A DNA stretch of 64,000 bases from Planctomycetota bacterium. Lineage in GTDB: Bacteria > Planctomycetota > B15-G4 > JADJEK01. Made by a program: the position numbers and the translations under genes. The stretch's first letter is position 1, and every line of letters starts with the position of its first letter. Below the pieces are notes generated by a model. It worked only from the letters and a program-made list of their open reading frames with translations, had not been told where the DNA came from and made no database searches. This document shows, piece after piece, positions 16,197-25,348 of the stretch. Where the stretch lies: assembly GCA_016709145.1 (NCBI GenBank), contig JADJEK010000009.1:186001-250000 (forward strand). The letters are read 5' to 3'.

Positions 16197-18568
16197 ACGC
16201 CGAGCCGCGCGCGATCACGTCGACGTGGAAGTCTCCGCCGCGCGACGTCGTGGCGATCGTCGACGCGCCGGGCACGCCGGTGGTCGCGGTCGAGCCGACC
16301 GGCAAGCGCGTGCTGATCGCCGCATATCGCGATCTGCCGACGATCGAGGAGATCGCGCGTCCCGTCGCGAAGTTGGCCGGGCATCGCTTCGATCCGGTCT
16401 CCGCGCACTGGCAGCGCACGTGGCACTTCACCGGCTTCACGATCGTCGACGTCGACTCGAGCTCGCGCGTCGAACTCGAGATTCCGACGGGTGCTCGGCT
16501 CGGGCGGCCGCTGTGGTCGCCGCGTGGCGGTCGCATCGTGTTCACGAACGAGACCGAACACGGCGTCGAGCTGTGGCTCTCCGATCCGACGACCGGCGCG
16601 TCGCGCCGCTTGCTCGGGCCCGTGGTGCATCAAGCGCTCGGCGATTTCGTGCGCTTCCTGCCGGACGGCTCGGGACTGACGTGCCTCGTGCGCGTCGACG
16701 CGGTGAAGCAACACGTCGCCGCGCGCGTTCGCGGACCAGTGGTCGAGGACACGGCGGGACGCGCGGCCACGAATCGCACGTTCCAGGACCTACTGAAGGA
16801 CGCGACCGACGACGCCGAGTTCCGCGCGTACGCGACCGCGCGATTCGCGCGCGTCGACTTCGACGGCACGCTCACCGAACTCGGCGATGCCGGGATCTTC
16901 CTCGATGCCGCGGCGTCGCCCGACGGTCGCTTCCTCCTGATCGAACGCGCGCTGGAGCCGTTCTCGCACGTGGTCCCGCTGCATCGCTTCGCGCGCACGG
17001 TCGAAGTGTGGGATCGCGACGGCAAGCTCGTCCGCGAACTCGCGCGATTGCCGGCGGCGGACGAAGTGCCGATCCAAGGCGTTCCGACCGGCGCGCGCGC
17101 CGTGTCGTGGCAACCGCTGCGCGGGGCGACGTTGGTCTGGGCCGAGGCCCAGGACGGCGGCGATCCACGCCAGCCCGCGGAGTTCCGCGATCGACTGTTC
17201 GCGCTCGACGCGCCGTTCGATGGCGTTGCGCGAGCGATCGATGCGATCAAGGAGCGGTTCATCGGCCTCGATTGGACCGAGCGGCCGGGTGAAGCGTTCG
17301 TGACCGATTGGCATCGCGACACGCGATTCGCGACGACGCGGCAGATCGTCGTCGACGGCAAAGTCGAGCCGCGGACCTTGTTCCATCGCTCGGTCGACGA
17401 TCGCTACGGCGATCCCGGCGAGTTCGTCCACGTGCGCGGTCCCGATGGACTCGCGGTCGCGCGCGTCGAGGACGGTTGCGTCTGGCTCGCTGGCGATGGT
17501 GCGACGCCGCAAGGCAATCGCCCGTTCCTCGATCGTCTCGATCTGTCGACGCGCGCGTCGTCGCGCGTGTGGAGCGCGCGCGACGGACGCTACGAGTCGT
17601 TCGTGCAGTTCGTCGCGCGCGCGGCGGACGGAGCGCGGCGCTTCGTGATCCGCACCGAGTCGCCGAGCGAGCCGCCGAACTACGCGCTGTGGCACGAACG
17701 GGACGGCGAACTCGCGCGACTCACGCACGAAGTCGATCCGCATCCGCAACTGTCCGGCGTCACGCGCGAACTCGTGACGTACGCGCGCGCCGACGGCGTG
17801 CCGCTGTCGGGCACTCTGCTGATGCCGCGCGAGCGCGCTCCCGGCCAGCGCCTGCGTCTTGTGATCCACGCGTATCCGACCGAGTTCGCGGACGTGAACA
17901 CGGCAGGGCAGGTCAACGCCGCGCCGACGCGATTCACGCGTCTGCTCGGCACGTCACCGGCGTTCTTCTTGGCTCGCGGCTACGCGGTGCTCGAGCAGGC
18001 CACGATCCCGATCGTCGGCCCACCCGAAACCGTCAACGACACGTTCATCGCGCAAGTCGTCGCCGCGGCCGAGGCCGCGATCGACGCCCTTGACGCGCGC
18101 GGCGTGATCGACCCAGGGCGCGTCGGCGTGATCGGTCACTCGTACGGCGCGCTGATGGTCGCGACCTTGCTCGCGCACAGCGGGCGCATCGGCGCAGGGA
18201 TCGCGCGTTCGGGCGCCTACAACCGCACGCTGACGCCGTTCGGTTACCAGAACGAGCGGCGCACGTTGTGGCAGGCGAAGCACGCGTATCTCGAGAACTC
18301 GCCGTTCCTGTTCGCCGATCGCATCAAGAAGCCGCTGCTGTTGATCCATGGCGCCGACGACGAGAACCCGGGCACGTTCCCGCTGCAGTCGCAGCGGTTG
18401 TTCCATGCGCTCGCGGGGCTCGGCGGGACGGCGCGGCTCGTGGTGCTGCCGCACGAGGGACACGGGTACAGCGCGAGGGAGAGCGTGCTGCATGTGCTCG
18501 CCGAGCAGTTCGACTGGTTCGACAAGCACCTGGAGGGTGGGGCGTCGGAAGCCGGTGGAGGGCGGTGA
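16193..18568 (+). CDS. S9 family (prolyl oligopeptidase-type) serine peptidase
   Basis: The 791-residue protein has an N-terminal beta-propeller-like region (about 1-500) and a C-terminal alpha/beta-hydrolase domain. The nucleophile motif is GHSYG with Ser650. The likely acid Asp is in 'GADDENPG' (residues 720-727) and the His in 'HEGHGY' (754-759). The overall order and the 'PLLLIHGADDENPGTFPLQS' segment are like glutamyl endopeptidase/acylaminoacyl peptidase members of S9. No signal peptide is seen, so it should act in the cytoplasm. The ATG overlaps the SagB-type stop by 4 bases and has GAGGAG upstream. Coupling suggests peptide substrates linked to the dehydrogenase, which is inference. 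Confidence 0.85.
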   Translation: MNAEPRAITSTWKSPPRDVVAIVDAPGTPVVAVEPTGKRVLIAAYRDLPTIEEIARPVAKLAGHRFDPVSAHWQRTWHFTGFTIVDVDSSSRVELEIPTGARLGRPLWSPRGGRIVFTNETEHGVELWLSDPTTGASRRLLGPVVHQALGDFVRFLPDGSGLTCLVRVDAVKQHVAARVRGPVVEDTAGRAATNRTFQDLLKDATDDAEFRAYATARFARVDFDGTLTELGDAGIFLDAAASPDGRFLLIERALEPFSHVVPLHRFARTVEVWDRDGKLVRELARLPAADEVPIQGVPTGARAVSWQPLRGATLVWAEAQDGGDPRQPAEFRDRLFALDAPFDGVARAIDAIKERFIGLDWTERPGEAFVTDWHRDTRFATTRQIVVDGKVEPRTLFHRSVDDRYGDPGEFVHVRGPDGLAVARVEDGCVWLAGDGATPQGNRPFLDRLDLSTRASSRVWSARDGRYESFVQFVARAADGARRFVIRTESPSEPPNYALWHERDGELARLTHEVDPHPQLSGVTRELVTYARADGVPLSGTLLMPRERAPGQRLRLVIHAYPTEFADVNTAGQVNAAPTRFTRLLGTSPAFFLARGYAVLEQATIPIVGPPETVNDTFIAQVVAAAEAAIDALDARGVIDPGRVGVIGHSYGALMVATLLAHSGRIGAGIARSGAYNRTLTPFGYQNERRTLWQAKHAYLENSPFLFADRIKKPLLLIHGADDENPGTFPLQSQRLFHALAGLGGTARLVVLPHEGHGYSARESVLHVLAEQFDWFDKHLEGGASEAGGGR

Positions 18569-18588
18569 CGGCGGCGGAGTCGGGGTTC

Positions 18589-18614
18589 GGCAAGTCGGTG
18601 TGCGCCGACTCGCC
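18589..18614. terminator. hairpin between convergent genes
   Basis: Ten-base arms (18589-18598 and 18605-18614) pair with one mismatch around a 6-base loop, in the gap between the S9 peptidase gene and the convergent beta-helix gene. It probably serves as a two-way terminator. Confidence 0.45.
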
Positions 18615-18645
18615 GTCGTCCTTCGCTTCCTGCTCGTTCAGCGCT

Positions 18646-20046
18646 TCAGTTCGGCGGCGCGTCGTATTCGATCTCGAGGTCCGTCGAGTCCGGAGCCGCG
18701 GGTGAGTTGCCGCTGGTCGCGCCGAGAGCGCCCGAATTGCGCCAATCGACGCGATTGCCGGACATCGTGTTGCCGGAGACGGTGATGCCGTTGCCGCTGA
18801 GGTCGAGCCCCTCGCCGAGATTCGACTTCATCACGTTGTCGCTGACCGAGCTGCCGTTGCCGTTCACTTCGATGCCGTCTTCGCCGTGACTCGACGACTG
18901 ATTGCCGTCGATCAGCACCCCGTCCGCTTCGACCAGGATGCCGTCGTGGACGCAGGAGCTGAGCTTGTTCGACACGATCGAGTGGCCCGTGCCGTTCTGG
19001 AGGTAGATGCCCGCGCCCCGCGCCTGCGGGATGGACGGGCCACCGCCGAAGATGACCGACGCGGTGCGCAGTCCGGCTCGCGTGATGGTGTTCTGCGTCA
19101 ATTCGGCGTTGGCGCAGTCGAGCAGCCACATGCCCGGCACCGAGCAATCCGAGATCGAGTTCTTCTCGATCGTGATGCCGGTGACACCGTCGACGAAGAT
19201 GCCGGCTCCGGGTGACACGAGCGAAGTCGTGTTCGGCGACACGCCGATCGTCGACAACTTGTTCTTCGACACGAGCAGCGTGCTACCGCCCGGGATGAAG
19301 ATGCCGGTGCCGTTCTTGATCGTGTTGGACGAGATCTCGCCGTTCGCGCCGCCGTGGAAGATCGCGAACAACGTCGCGTTCGTGATGGAGTTGCTCTTGA
19401 TCGACGTGTCGTCGCCGCCGCTCAGGATCGCGATGGGGCAATGTTCGAACTTGTTGCCGGTGATCGTCGCGCTCGAGCCATCGATGCTGAGGGCGAGTTC
19501 GAGCATCCGGAACGAGCACTTGCTGACGGTCACGCCGTCGCCGTCGATGGACACACGTCCGCCGAACTTGAACGTGCAGCGGTCGAGCGTGAGGCCATCG
19601 GAGTTCGACGTGCGCACGTGGTACGCGTACGGGTGTTCGCTGGTCAGCTTCGACAGCGTGACGTTGGACGCGGTGCCGATGTCGATGTTGCCGTCTTCGA
19701 CGCCGAGCACCATGAAACCGTTGGGCGCCGCGTGCCGGATGCGGAGGTTCGTGACCGTGACGTCGGCCGCGACGATGCGGACGGCCGCGCCGGTCCCGAC
19801 GTTCGGGTCGGGTCGCGCGTCGATGATCGTGTTCGCGCCGCTGCCTTTCAGGGTGATGCCGGCGGTCGCGATCGTGACGTTCTCGAAGTACGTGCCCTTC
19901 GCGACGAGGACGGTGTCGCCGGACACGGCGGCGGTGACGGCGGCCTGGATCGTCGCGAACTGCGACGGGACCTTCAGCGTGGCGGCCGATGACGAGGGCA
20001 CGAGGGCGACGGACGCGAACAAAGCGGACGCGACGATGGTGCGCAT
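18646..20046 (-). CDS. exported parallel beta-helix repeat protein (third in window)
   Basis: The 466-residue protein starts with a signal peptide (MRTIVASALFASVALVPSSSAA), then the N-cap 'TLKVPSQFATIQAAVTAAVSGDTVLVAKGTYFENV'. Long runs of beta-helix rungs follow ('ITIEKNSISDC', 'IVSNKLSSC', 'VSDNVMKSNLGEGLDLSGN'). The fold matches the NosD/pectin-lyase-like repeat family. It is related to the pair at 149-2843 but lacks their FTTGGENVAP tail and ends 'DSTDLEIEYDAPPN'. The ATG at 20046 was chosen for the signal peptide. No catalytic site can be recognised. It is probably surface-located; the function is unknown. Confidence 0.85.
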   Translation of the reverse strand: MRTIVASALFASVALVPSSSAATLKVPSQFATIQAAVTAAVSGDTVLVAKGTYFENVTIATAGITLKGSGANTIIDARPDPNVGTGAAVRIVAADVTVTNLRIRHAAPNGFMVLGVEDGNIDIGTASNVTLSKLTSEHPYAYHVRTSNSDGLTLDRCTFKFGGRVSIDGDGVTVSKCSFRMLELALSIDGSSATITGNKFEHCPIAILSGGDDTSIKSNSITNATLFAIFHGGANGEISSNTIKNGTGIFIPGGSTLLVSKNKLSTIGVSPNTTSLVSPGAGIFVDGVTGITIEKNSISDCSVPGMWLLDCANAELTQNTITRAGLRTASVIFGGGPSIPQARGAGIYLQNGTGHSIVSNKLSSCVHDGILVEADGVLIDGNQSSSHGEDGIEVNGNGSSVSDNVMKSNLGEGLDLSGNGITVSGNTMSGNRVDWRNSGALGATSGNSPAAPDSTDLEIEYDAPPN

Positions 20047-20118
20047 GGAACTCCGATCTCGCAAACGTCGGCGCGACGCGCGCCGTTGCGCGAACACTAC
20101 GGAGCGGCGAACGGGATC

Positions 20119-20763
20119 TCAAACACCGGTCGATCGGGTTCTTGCGCGGCGCGCCTCGGCTTCGAGGGCGGCCGCGTCGCGATCCCGTGGCGTGTCGAGA
20201 TCGCGCGCGAGCCAGGCGTTGTCCGACACCACGTGCACGACGCGCGCGGGATCCTTGCGCACGACGACGTTTGCCGGCTCACCGTCGGCGAGCGCGAGGA
20301 ACTCGTCCTTCAACGTGCGCGCGAACAACGCGGGGTGCCCCCGTTTCCCGCCATGGCTCGGGACGACGATCGACTGTCGGTCCGAGCGCGATCGCCATGC
20401 GTCCAACAAGGCGCGGACGTCGGCGTCTTCGAACAGCGGCACGTCGACGGGGCAGACGAGGAACGCGTCCGACGTCGCGGCGAGGTTCGCGAGCCCGATG
20501 CGCAGCGAGGTGAGTTGCCCGCCCTCGGGTGCCACGTTGATGGCCGTCGTCACGGATTCCAGCGCGATCGAGCGGCGCAATCGCGGCGTGACCGAGCGCA
20601 AGACGACGACGACGTGCTCGATCGGGACCGCGCGCAACACGCGCAACATGCGCGAGAGCGCCGGCTCGCCGCCGAGATCGAGCAGGACCTTGGGTTCGCC
20701 CATGCGGGTCGATGCTCCCGCGGCGAGGACCAGGGCCGAGACGCGCGCGGGGGTCGACTCCAT
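20119..20763 (-). CDS. MobA-like NTP transferase
   Basis: The 214-residue protein has the nucleotidyltransferase signature LVLAAGASTRMGEPK (11-25), followed by 'VCPVDVPLF' (metal-binding Asp region) and 'GKRGHPALF'. This is the layout of MobA/MocA-type (NTP_transf_3) enzymes such as molybdenum cofactor cytidylyl- or guanylyltransferases. It is about the usual length. No molybdoenzyme or other cofactor gene is in the window, so the acceptor is not known. It lies 9 bases downstream of the cupin gene and is likely co-transcribed with it. Other members of this fold act on sugar phosphates or isoprenoid precursors. Confidence 0.8.
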   Translation of the reverse strand: MESTPARVSALVLAAGASTRMGEPKVLLDLGGEPALSRMLRVLRAVPIEHVVVVLRSVTPRLRRSIALESVTTAINVAPEGGQLTSLRIGLANLAATSDAFLVCPVDVPLFEDADVRALLDAWRSRSDRQSIVVPSHGGKRGHPALFARTLKDEFLALADGEPANVVVRKDPARVVHVVSDNAWLARDLDTPRDRDAAALEAEARRARTRSTGV

Positions 20764-20772
20764 GCGGCGGAC

Positions 20773-21090
20773 TCAGTGCGCCTTCGTCATCGACACGAGC
20801 AGAACGAGATTCGCGTCGGTGTCGTTGCGGACGCCGTGGTCTTCGCCGGCGGGGCAGACGACGACGTGGCCGCGCTCGAGGCGCACCTCGCGGCTGCCGA
20901 TCGTCACCAGGCCGGAGCCTTCGAGTGCGAGGTAGAACTTGTCGGCGTCAGCATGCGCGTGCGGCTTCTGCGCTTGCCCCGGCAGCAGACCGTAGACGTC
21001 GAGGAACATGCGCGGCGAGTCGAACAAGTTGGTCTTCGTCAACTTCTCGGGCGCGAACGCGACGCGGGTGGTGGGGTCGATGGGATCCAT
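20773..21090 (-). CDS. small cupin-domain protein
   Basis: The 105-residue single-domain cupin has the first motif 'GQAQKPHAHADADKFYLALEGSG' (metal-binding His pair and Glu/Asp; written as positions ~38-60) and the second motif 'VVCPAGEDHGVRN'. It matches small cupin_2 proteins, many of which are sugar isomerases, dioxygenases or ligand sensors. The metal ligands look intact. It is divergent from the Rieske gene with a 75-base gap and upstream of the MobA-like gene. The specific reaction is unknown. Confidence 0.8.
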   Translation of the reverse strand: MDPIDPTTRVAFAPEKLTKTNLFDSPRMFLDVYGLLPGQAQKPHAHADADKFYLALEGSGLVTIGSREVRLERGHVVVCPAGEDHGVRNDTDANLVLLVSMTKAH

Positions 21091-21149
21091 GGCCGGCGAG
21101 CTTCGAGGTTCGCGCGGGTCAGATCAAGGGCGTCGACGCGCTGCGGCGC

Positions 21150-21158
21150 TGGTAGGGT
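21150..21158 (+). promoter_or_regulatory. extended -10 box (TGGTAGGGT) close to the Rieske start
   Basis: TGGTAGGGT at 21150-21158 fits an extended -10 (TGn-TAnnnT). The ATG of the Rieske gene is only 7 bases further, where transcription would begin, and there is no Shine-Dalgarno. This predicts a leaderless mRNA. The same 9-mer occurs upstream of truD at 27271. Confidence 0.45.
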
Positions 21159-21165
21159 TCGCGCC

Positions 21166-21474
21166 ATGACCGGCTGGACCCGCCTCGCGAGTCTGAACGA
21201 ACTCCAAGCGCGCGGACGCGCCGACATCGAGGTCGGAGGGCGCGACATCGCCGTGCTCTGGCATCAGGGCCGCGTGGTCGCGCTGTGGAATCGATGTCCG
21301 CATGCGAACGGCCGGGTCGCGGACGGGGAGATCAAGGACGACGACGTGGTCTGCCCCCTGCATCGCTGGCGCTTCAGTCTGACGACGGGAAAGACGATGC
21401 GGGATCGGCGGATGACCGCGACCCTGTACCCCGTTCGCGTGGAAGGGGACGACGTGCTCGTGGACCTGCCGTGA
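21166..21474 (+). CDS. small Rieske [2Fe-2S] ferredoxin-like protein
   Basis: The 102-residue protein is a single Rieske domain. C44-P-H46 and C63-P-L-H66 are the two CxH/CxxH ligand pairs that hold a [2Fe-2S] cluster. The size and lack of a signal peptide fit cytoplasmic Rieske ferredoxins, such as NirD-like or dioxygenase-ferredoxin types. No partner oxygenase or reductase is adjacent. It probably passes electrons to an unidentified enzyme. The ATG at 21166 is the only start that keeps the domain complete, and it lies right after a promoter-like box. Confidence 0.85.
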   Translation: MTGWTRLASLNELQARGRADIEVGGRDIAVLWHQGRVVALWNRCPHANGRVADGEIKDDDVVCPLHRWRFSLTTGKTMRDRRMTATLYPVRVEGDDVLVDLP

Positions 21475-21489
21475 ATCCCAGAGGTCCGC

Positions 21490-21795
21490 ATGCGACCGTT
21501 CACCTTGGTGGTTCTGTTGGGGCTGGCGCTCGGGGTCGGGATCGGCGGCTTGTCGCCGTTCGCGACGGCGCAGGATTCCAAGTCGAAGTCGAGCAAGGGC
21601 CGCTCCGCCGAACTCTCGGAGAGCGTTGCGGCCGACTCGGAGTTGAAGCTGCGCGACTACCGAGCGTCCGAAGAGGCTCGCGCGAAGGCGCTCGACGAAC
21701 GGCTCGATGCGCTCGCCAAGTCCCTGGAGCGACTCGACAAGCGACTCGATTCGATCGACCGGCGCTTGGACGCGCTGACCGCGCGGGCCAAGTAA
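21490..21795 (+). CDS. small exported coiled-coil protein
   Basis: The 101-residue product has a signal peptide (MRPFTLVVLLGLALGVGIGGL...TAQ). The mature part is strongly helical, with heptad repeats in 'LDERLDALAKSLERLDKR' and 'LDSIDRRLDALTARAK'. It is probably a periplasmic coiled-coil oligomer. It follows the Rieske gene by 15 bases. No family is recognised and no function can be given. Confidence 0.65.
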   Translation: MRPFTLVVLLGLALGVGIGGLSPFATAQDSKSKSSKGRSAELSESVAADSELKLRDYRASEEARAKALDERLDALAKSLERLDKRLDSIDRRLDALTARAK

Positions 21796-21823
21796 CCGGG
21801 CCCGCGCCACATCCTGGATTCGG

Positions 21824-21832
21824 TGCTATCAT
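21824..21832 (+). promoter_or_regulatory. extended -10 box (TGCTATCAT) before the radical SAM gene
   Basis: TGCTATCAT at 21824-21832 is a strong extended -10 match (TGn-TATnAT-like). No good -35 is needed for this class. It would give a ~85-base leader for the radical SAM gene at 21923. Confidence 0.45.
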
Positions 21833-21922
21833 TCGGCGCCCGATCGCGCTGGACGGGAGCAACGTGCGTTGGCTCCTTGGTTTGTGCGCGATCGTCGGGC
21901 CTAGAACGCAGGTCGGTTGTCC

Positions 21923-24001
21923 ATGAACACCCTGTTCCTCTACGCGCCGGACCGGTGCCTCCCGACGATCCCGTATTCGTCCTTGCCGGCGCTCCAAGCC
22001 TGCTTGAAGACGAGCGGATACGCGTCGGACATCCTCGACCTCAACGTCGAGCTGTTCGACCGGTTGATCCAGGCCGACAAGCTCGGCGGGTACTACGGCT
22101 GGGTCGAGAACCGTTTCCGCGAGCTCGAGCAGAAGCCGTCGCTGACGCGCGAGGAATACGGCATGTACCGGTTCCTGGCGCCGCTGCTCGCCGCGCCGCC
22201 CGAGAGCATCGCGCGCGCGCCGGAAGGCGCGAAGATCCTGCGCACGAAAGAGCTCTTCTATCAGCCGGCTCTGTTCAACCAGGCGTTCGACGATCTGTCG
22301 GCGGTGGTCCGCTTCCTCTACGCCGCGACGCCGCTGTTGAACCCCGAGAACAAGCTGCACTACGTCGACCACTTGCTGCAGCACAGCGAGCACGCCGGCG
22401 ACCCGCTGGTGCAGGCGTACCAGGACTTCCTGGTCGACATGGTGCTCGCGCGCAAGCCCGACCTGCTCGCGTTCACGATCCCGTTCCACAACCAGATGCT
22501 GGAGACGCTGAAGTTCATCCGCGCGCTGCGGCAGAAGGCGCCGCACATCAAGACGCTGATCGGCGGACCCACGGTCAACGACTATCGCGACACGCTGTTT
22601 TCGGATCCGCGACTGTTCGAGTTCATCGACTACGCGATCATGGGCGACGGCGAGAACGCGATCGTCAAGCTCGTCGACGCTCTGCACGGCAAGCGCGGCC
22701 TCGACGAGGTCCCGAACCTCTACTACCGCAAGGATGACGGCAGCGTCTCGATCCCGCTGAAGCACGATCTGCCGGTGCTCGACCTGTTGCCGACGCTCGA
22801 CTTCGACGGCGTCCCGTTCGATCGCTATTTGCTGCCCGAGCGGCTCGCGAACTTCCAGACCTCGCGCGGCTGCTACTACGGCAAGTGCACGTTCTGCGGC
22901 GACGGCTTCCGCCGCAACTTCCGCATGCGTCACGCGGATCTCGTCTACTCCGACGTCAAGACCGTCCACGACAAGTGGGGCGTCCAGTTCTTCCTGTTCT
23001 GGGACTCGCTGGCGCCGCCGCGCACGCTGATCAACATGGCGAAGCGGCTGAAGGACGAAGGTCCCGAGGTCTATTGGTTCGCCGAGACGAAGTTCGAGTA
23101 CACGTACGCGAACAAGCAGACCGTCCGCACGCTCTACGACGGCGGTGCGCGCGTGTTCCAGTTCGGCTTCGAGTCGGCCGTCGAGCGCGTGCTCGGGATG
23201 ATCGACAAGGGCAACGAGCTCGACAAGGTCGACGCCTGTCTCGACGCGCTGTCGGAAGTCGGTATCGGCGTGTGCACGTCGTGGTTCATCGGTTTCCCGA
23301 CCGAGCGCGAGGACGAAGCCCTCGTCACCTACGACTACGTCAGCAAGCGCCGCGACCAGATCGTGATGTCGATCTACTCGGGCATCTTCAACCTCGGCCG
23401 CGACACGATCGTCTACGAGAACCCCGCGCGCTTCGGCGTGCGCATCGTCGAGAACGACGACGGCGAGATCTGGGTCGACGACGGTCTGATGCCGTGGGAC
23501 AAGTCGACGTGGAACGATCGGCTCTCGCCGCGCGGTGACCTGCCTCTGCTGACGCAGGGCGGCTATCTGCTCTACCAGACGCGCAAACCCGAGTTGTTGC
23601 GCGAGATCGTCGCGAAGGGCCGCAGCGGGCCGCTCGCGCGGGAAATCGCGGACTTCGAGCGGGCGTTGCCGACGCGACCCGCACGCAATCGCGTGCAGCA
23701 CTACCGCTACGAGCCGACCGCGAAGGACGACTTGGCGGAGGTGTCCCCGACACCGGGCGGCGTGCCGTTCGCGTTCGTCGGACTGCACGGCAAGGTGCAC
23801 AAGGTCGACGCCGACAAGGCGCGCGTGTTCGAAGCGTGCGATGGCACGAAGACCGTCGCGGAACTCGCGGCGCTGATCCCGGGCGACGATTGCAAGGCCG
23901 CGCTCGACGTCATCGCCTGGATGATCGACCGCGCGATCCTGGTGGTGCCGCTGAAGCTGCCGACCTATCGCGCGCTGACGCTGGAGCCTGCCGCGGTTTG
24001 A
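21923..24001 (+). CDS. B12-type radical SAM enzyme with PqqD-like C-terminal domain
   Basis: The 692-residue protein has an N-terminal cobalamin-binding-like Rossmann region ('LFLYAPDRCLPTIPYSSLPAL', then 'IKTLIGGPTVNDYRD'). The radical SAM core has the cluster motif C317-YYGK-C322-TF-C325, a CX4CX2C spacing. The last ~75 residues ('FVGLHGKVHKVDADKARVFE', 'DGTKTVAELAALIPGDDCKAAL') look like a PqqD/RRE-type winged helix, a peptide-recognition domain in RiPP systems. B12 radical SAM enzymes methylate or rearrange unactivated carbons. I see no precursor peptide beside it. ATG 21923 is used in preference to a TTG two codons upstream. Confidence 0.8.
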   Translation: MNTLFLYAPDRCLPTIPYSSLPALQACLKTSGYASDILDLNVELFDRLIQADKLGGYYGWVENRFRELEQKPSLTREEYGMYRFLAPLLAAPPESIARAPEGAKILRTKELFYQPALFNQAFDDLSAVVRFLYAATPLLNPENKLHYVDHLLQHSEHAGDPLVQAYQDFLVDMVLARKPDLLAFTIPFHNQMLETLKFIRALRQKAPHIKTLIGGPTVNDYRDTLFSDPRLFEFIDYAIMGDGENAIVKLVDALHGKRGLDEVPNLYYRKDDGSVSIPLKHDLPVLDLLPTLDFDGVPFDRYLLPERLANFQTSRGCYYGKCTFCGDGFRRNFRMRHADLVYSDVKTVHDKWGVQFFLFWDSLAPPRTLINMAKRLKDEGPEVYWFAETKFEYTYANKQTVRTLYDGGARVFQFGFESAVERVLGMIDKGNELDKVDACLDALSEVGIGVCTSWFIGFPTEREDEALVTYDYVSKRRDQIVMSIYSGIFNLGRDTIVYENPARFGVRIVENDDGEIWVDDGLMPWDKSTWNDRLSPRGDLPLLTQGGYLLYQTRKPELLREIVAKGRSGPLAREIADFERALPTRPARNRVQHYRYEPTAKDDLAEVSPTPGGVPFAFVGLHGKVHKVDADKARVFEACDGTKTVAELAALIPGDDCKAALDVIAWMIDRAILVVPLKLPTYRALTLEPAAV

Positions 24002-24070
24002 CGCGGCGACACGACTCGAAGGCAGAGACGGTTCGGGCGATCGGGGCGCGCGGGAGCGCACCGCGCTCGA

Positions 24071-25348
24071 TCAGCCCTTCGCGGCGCGCTTCTTGGCGTA
24101 GTCGAGCTGGCGCGTGACTTCCTTCGCGAGCGGGTCGAGCTCGGCGCCGACGGTCGAGCAGATCTTCAGCAACAGTTCGAGGTTTTCGACCGAGTACGTC
24201 TTCTCGGTGCGCAACGCCATGGACTCTTCGGTGGCCTGACGCAGGAACTCGCGCCGTTTGTTCTGTTCGGTGGCGAACGCCTTGTCGTCCATGCCTTCGG
24301 GCTTGGTCGTGGGGATCGCTTGCGCGCGATCGAGGAAGTAGCGGGCGAACAGGATGCGCGCGCGTTCCGACGGATTCGCGTACCTACGGGCGCGTTCGAG
24401 CAGGGGGCGCACGTCGTCGATCCGGCCGGCTTCGTAGTGGAGCTGCGCGGCGAGTTCGAGCGCGGCGACGTAGTCGGCCTTCAGACCGAAGGCGTTCGTC
24501 GCGGCCGTAATCGCCTCGGCGGACTTGCCAGCGAGCTGCGCGATCACCGCGCGCGTGTAGAAGACGTCCGCCATGCACTCGGGGAAGTGCAGCGCCAGTT
24601 CGTCGAGCAATGCGGCGGCCTCGTCACCCTTGCCTTGGATCGCGAGCGTGAGCGCTTCGCCACGCAGCGGATCGGGGTCGTTCGGCGCGAGCTCGCGTGC
24701 CGTGCGGAACAGGCGCAACGTGGCGTCGCCGCGGTCGCCCTTCGTCGCGAGGGCGCTCGCGGCCACGATCGCCCCGTGTGCGGCGAACCGTTGGTACATG
24801 CCAGCGGGAAGCGCGTCCTTCCGATCCGCGAAGGCCAGGACCGTGTCCGCGTTGGCCGCGGTCGGATCGAGCAGCGCCTTGGCGCGCGCCAACCCGAACT
24901 GGCGCTCGAGCGAATCGGGCAAGCCGATCGCCGCGCGCTGGTAGCAGACGACCGCGAGCTTCGGGTTCTGGTACGCCGAGGGGGCGGCGTACACGTGCCC
25001 GAGCAACAGCAGCACGTACGGGTCCTCGCCGACGTACGAGCGGAACCGAGCGACGTCGTCGTCTTGCACCGCACCGGAGTCGAAGCGCGCGAGGCCGCGC
25101 AGTGCGGTCACTCGGTCGTTCATGCTCTTGGAGGCCGCGTGCGCGTCGAGCAGCGCGATGGCTTCGGTCGACTTGCCCTGCGTCCGCAGTGCAAGCACGC
25201 GTTCGATGGAGGCGGCGTCGAGCGTCGTCGCGTCGGCGGTCGCCACCGGCACCTGCGCGCGCGAACTCGGACAAATCGCCAGGGCCGCGAAGGTTGCCAC
25301 GAGCGCCTTGGAGGCGAACGAGAGGACGACCGACTTCGACGCGAGCAT
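24071..25348 (-). CDS. exported TPR-repeat protein
   Basis: The 425-residue protein has a signal peptide (MLASKSVVLSFASKALVATFAALAICPSSRA) followed by tetratricopeptide-type helical pairs, such as 'ARELAPNDPDPLRGEALTLA', 'DEAAALLDELALHFPECMAD' and 'AGRIDDVRPLLERARRYA'. The C-terminus is basic. TPR proteins scaffold protein complexes in the envelope; no partner is evident. The ATG at 25348 was preferred over TTG and GTG codons just upstream because a CGGAG box precedes it. It is convergent with the radical SAM gene (70-base gap). The function is unknown. Confidence 0.75.
   Translation of the reverse strand: MLASKSVVLSFASKALVATFAALAICPSSRAQVPVATADATTLDAASIERVLALRTQGKSTEAIALLDAHAASKSMNDRVTALRGLARFDSGAVQDDDVARFRSYVGEDPYVLLLLGHVYAAPSAYQNPKLAVVCYQRAAIGLPDSLERQFGLARAKALLDPTAANADTVLAFADRKDALPAGMYQRFAAHGAIVAASALATKGDRGDATLRLFRTARELAPNDPDPLRGEALTLAIQGKGDEAAALLDELALHFPECMADVFYTRAVIAQLAGKSAEAITAATNAFGLKADYVAALELAAQLHYEAGRIDDVRPLLERARRYANPSERARILFARYFLDRAQAIPTTKPEGMDDKAFATEQNKRREFLRQATEESMALRTEKTYSVENLELLLKICSTVGAELDPLAKEVTRQLDYAKKRAAKG

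Noticed and set aside
21490..21795. Small protein considered as a precursor peptide for the radical SAM enzyme
   Set aside because: It has a Sec-type signal peptide and a coiled coil, not a leader-core layout, and a separate promoter-like box lies between the genes.
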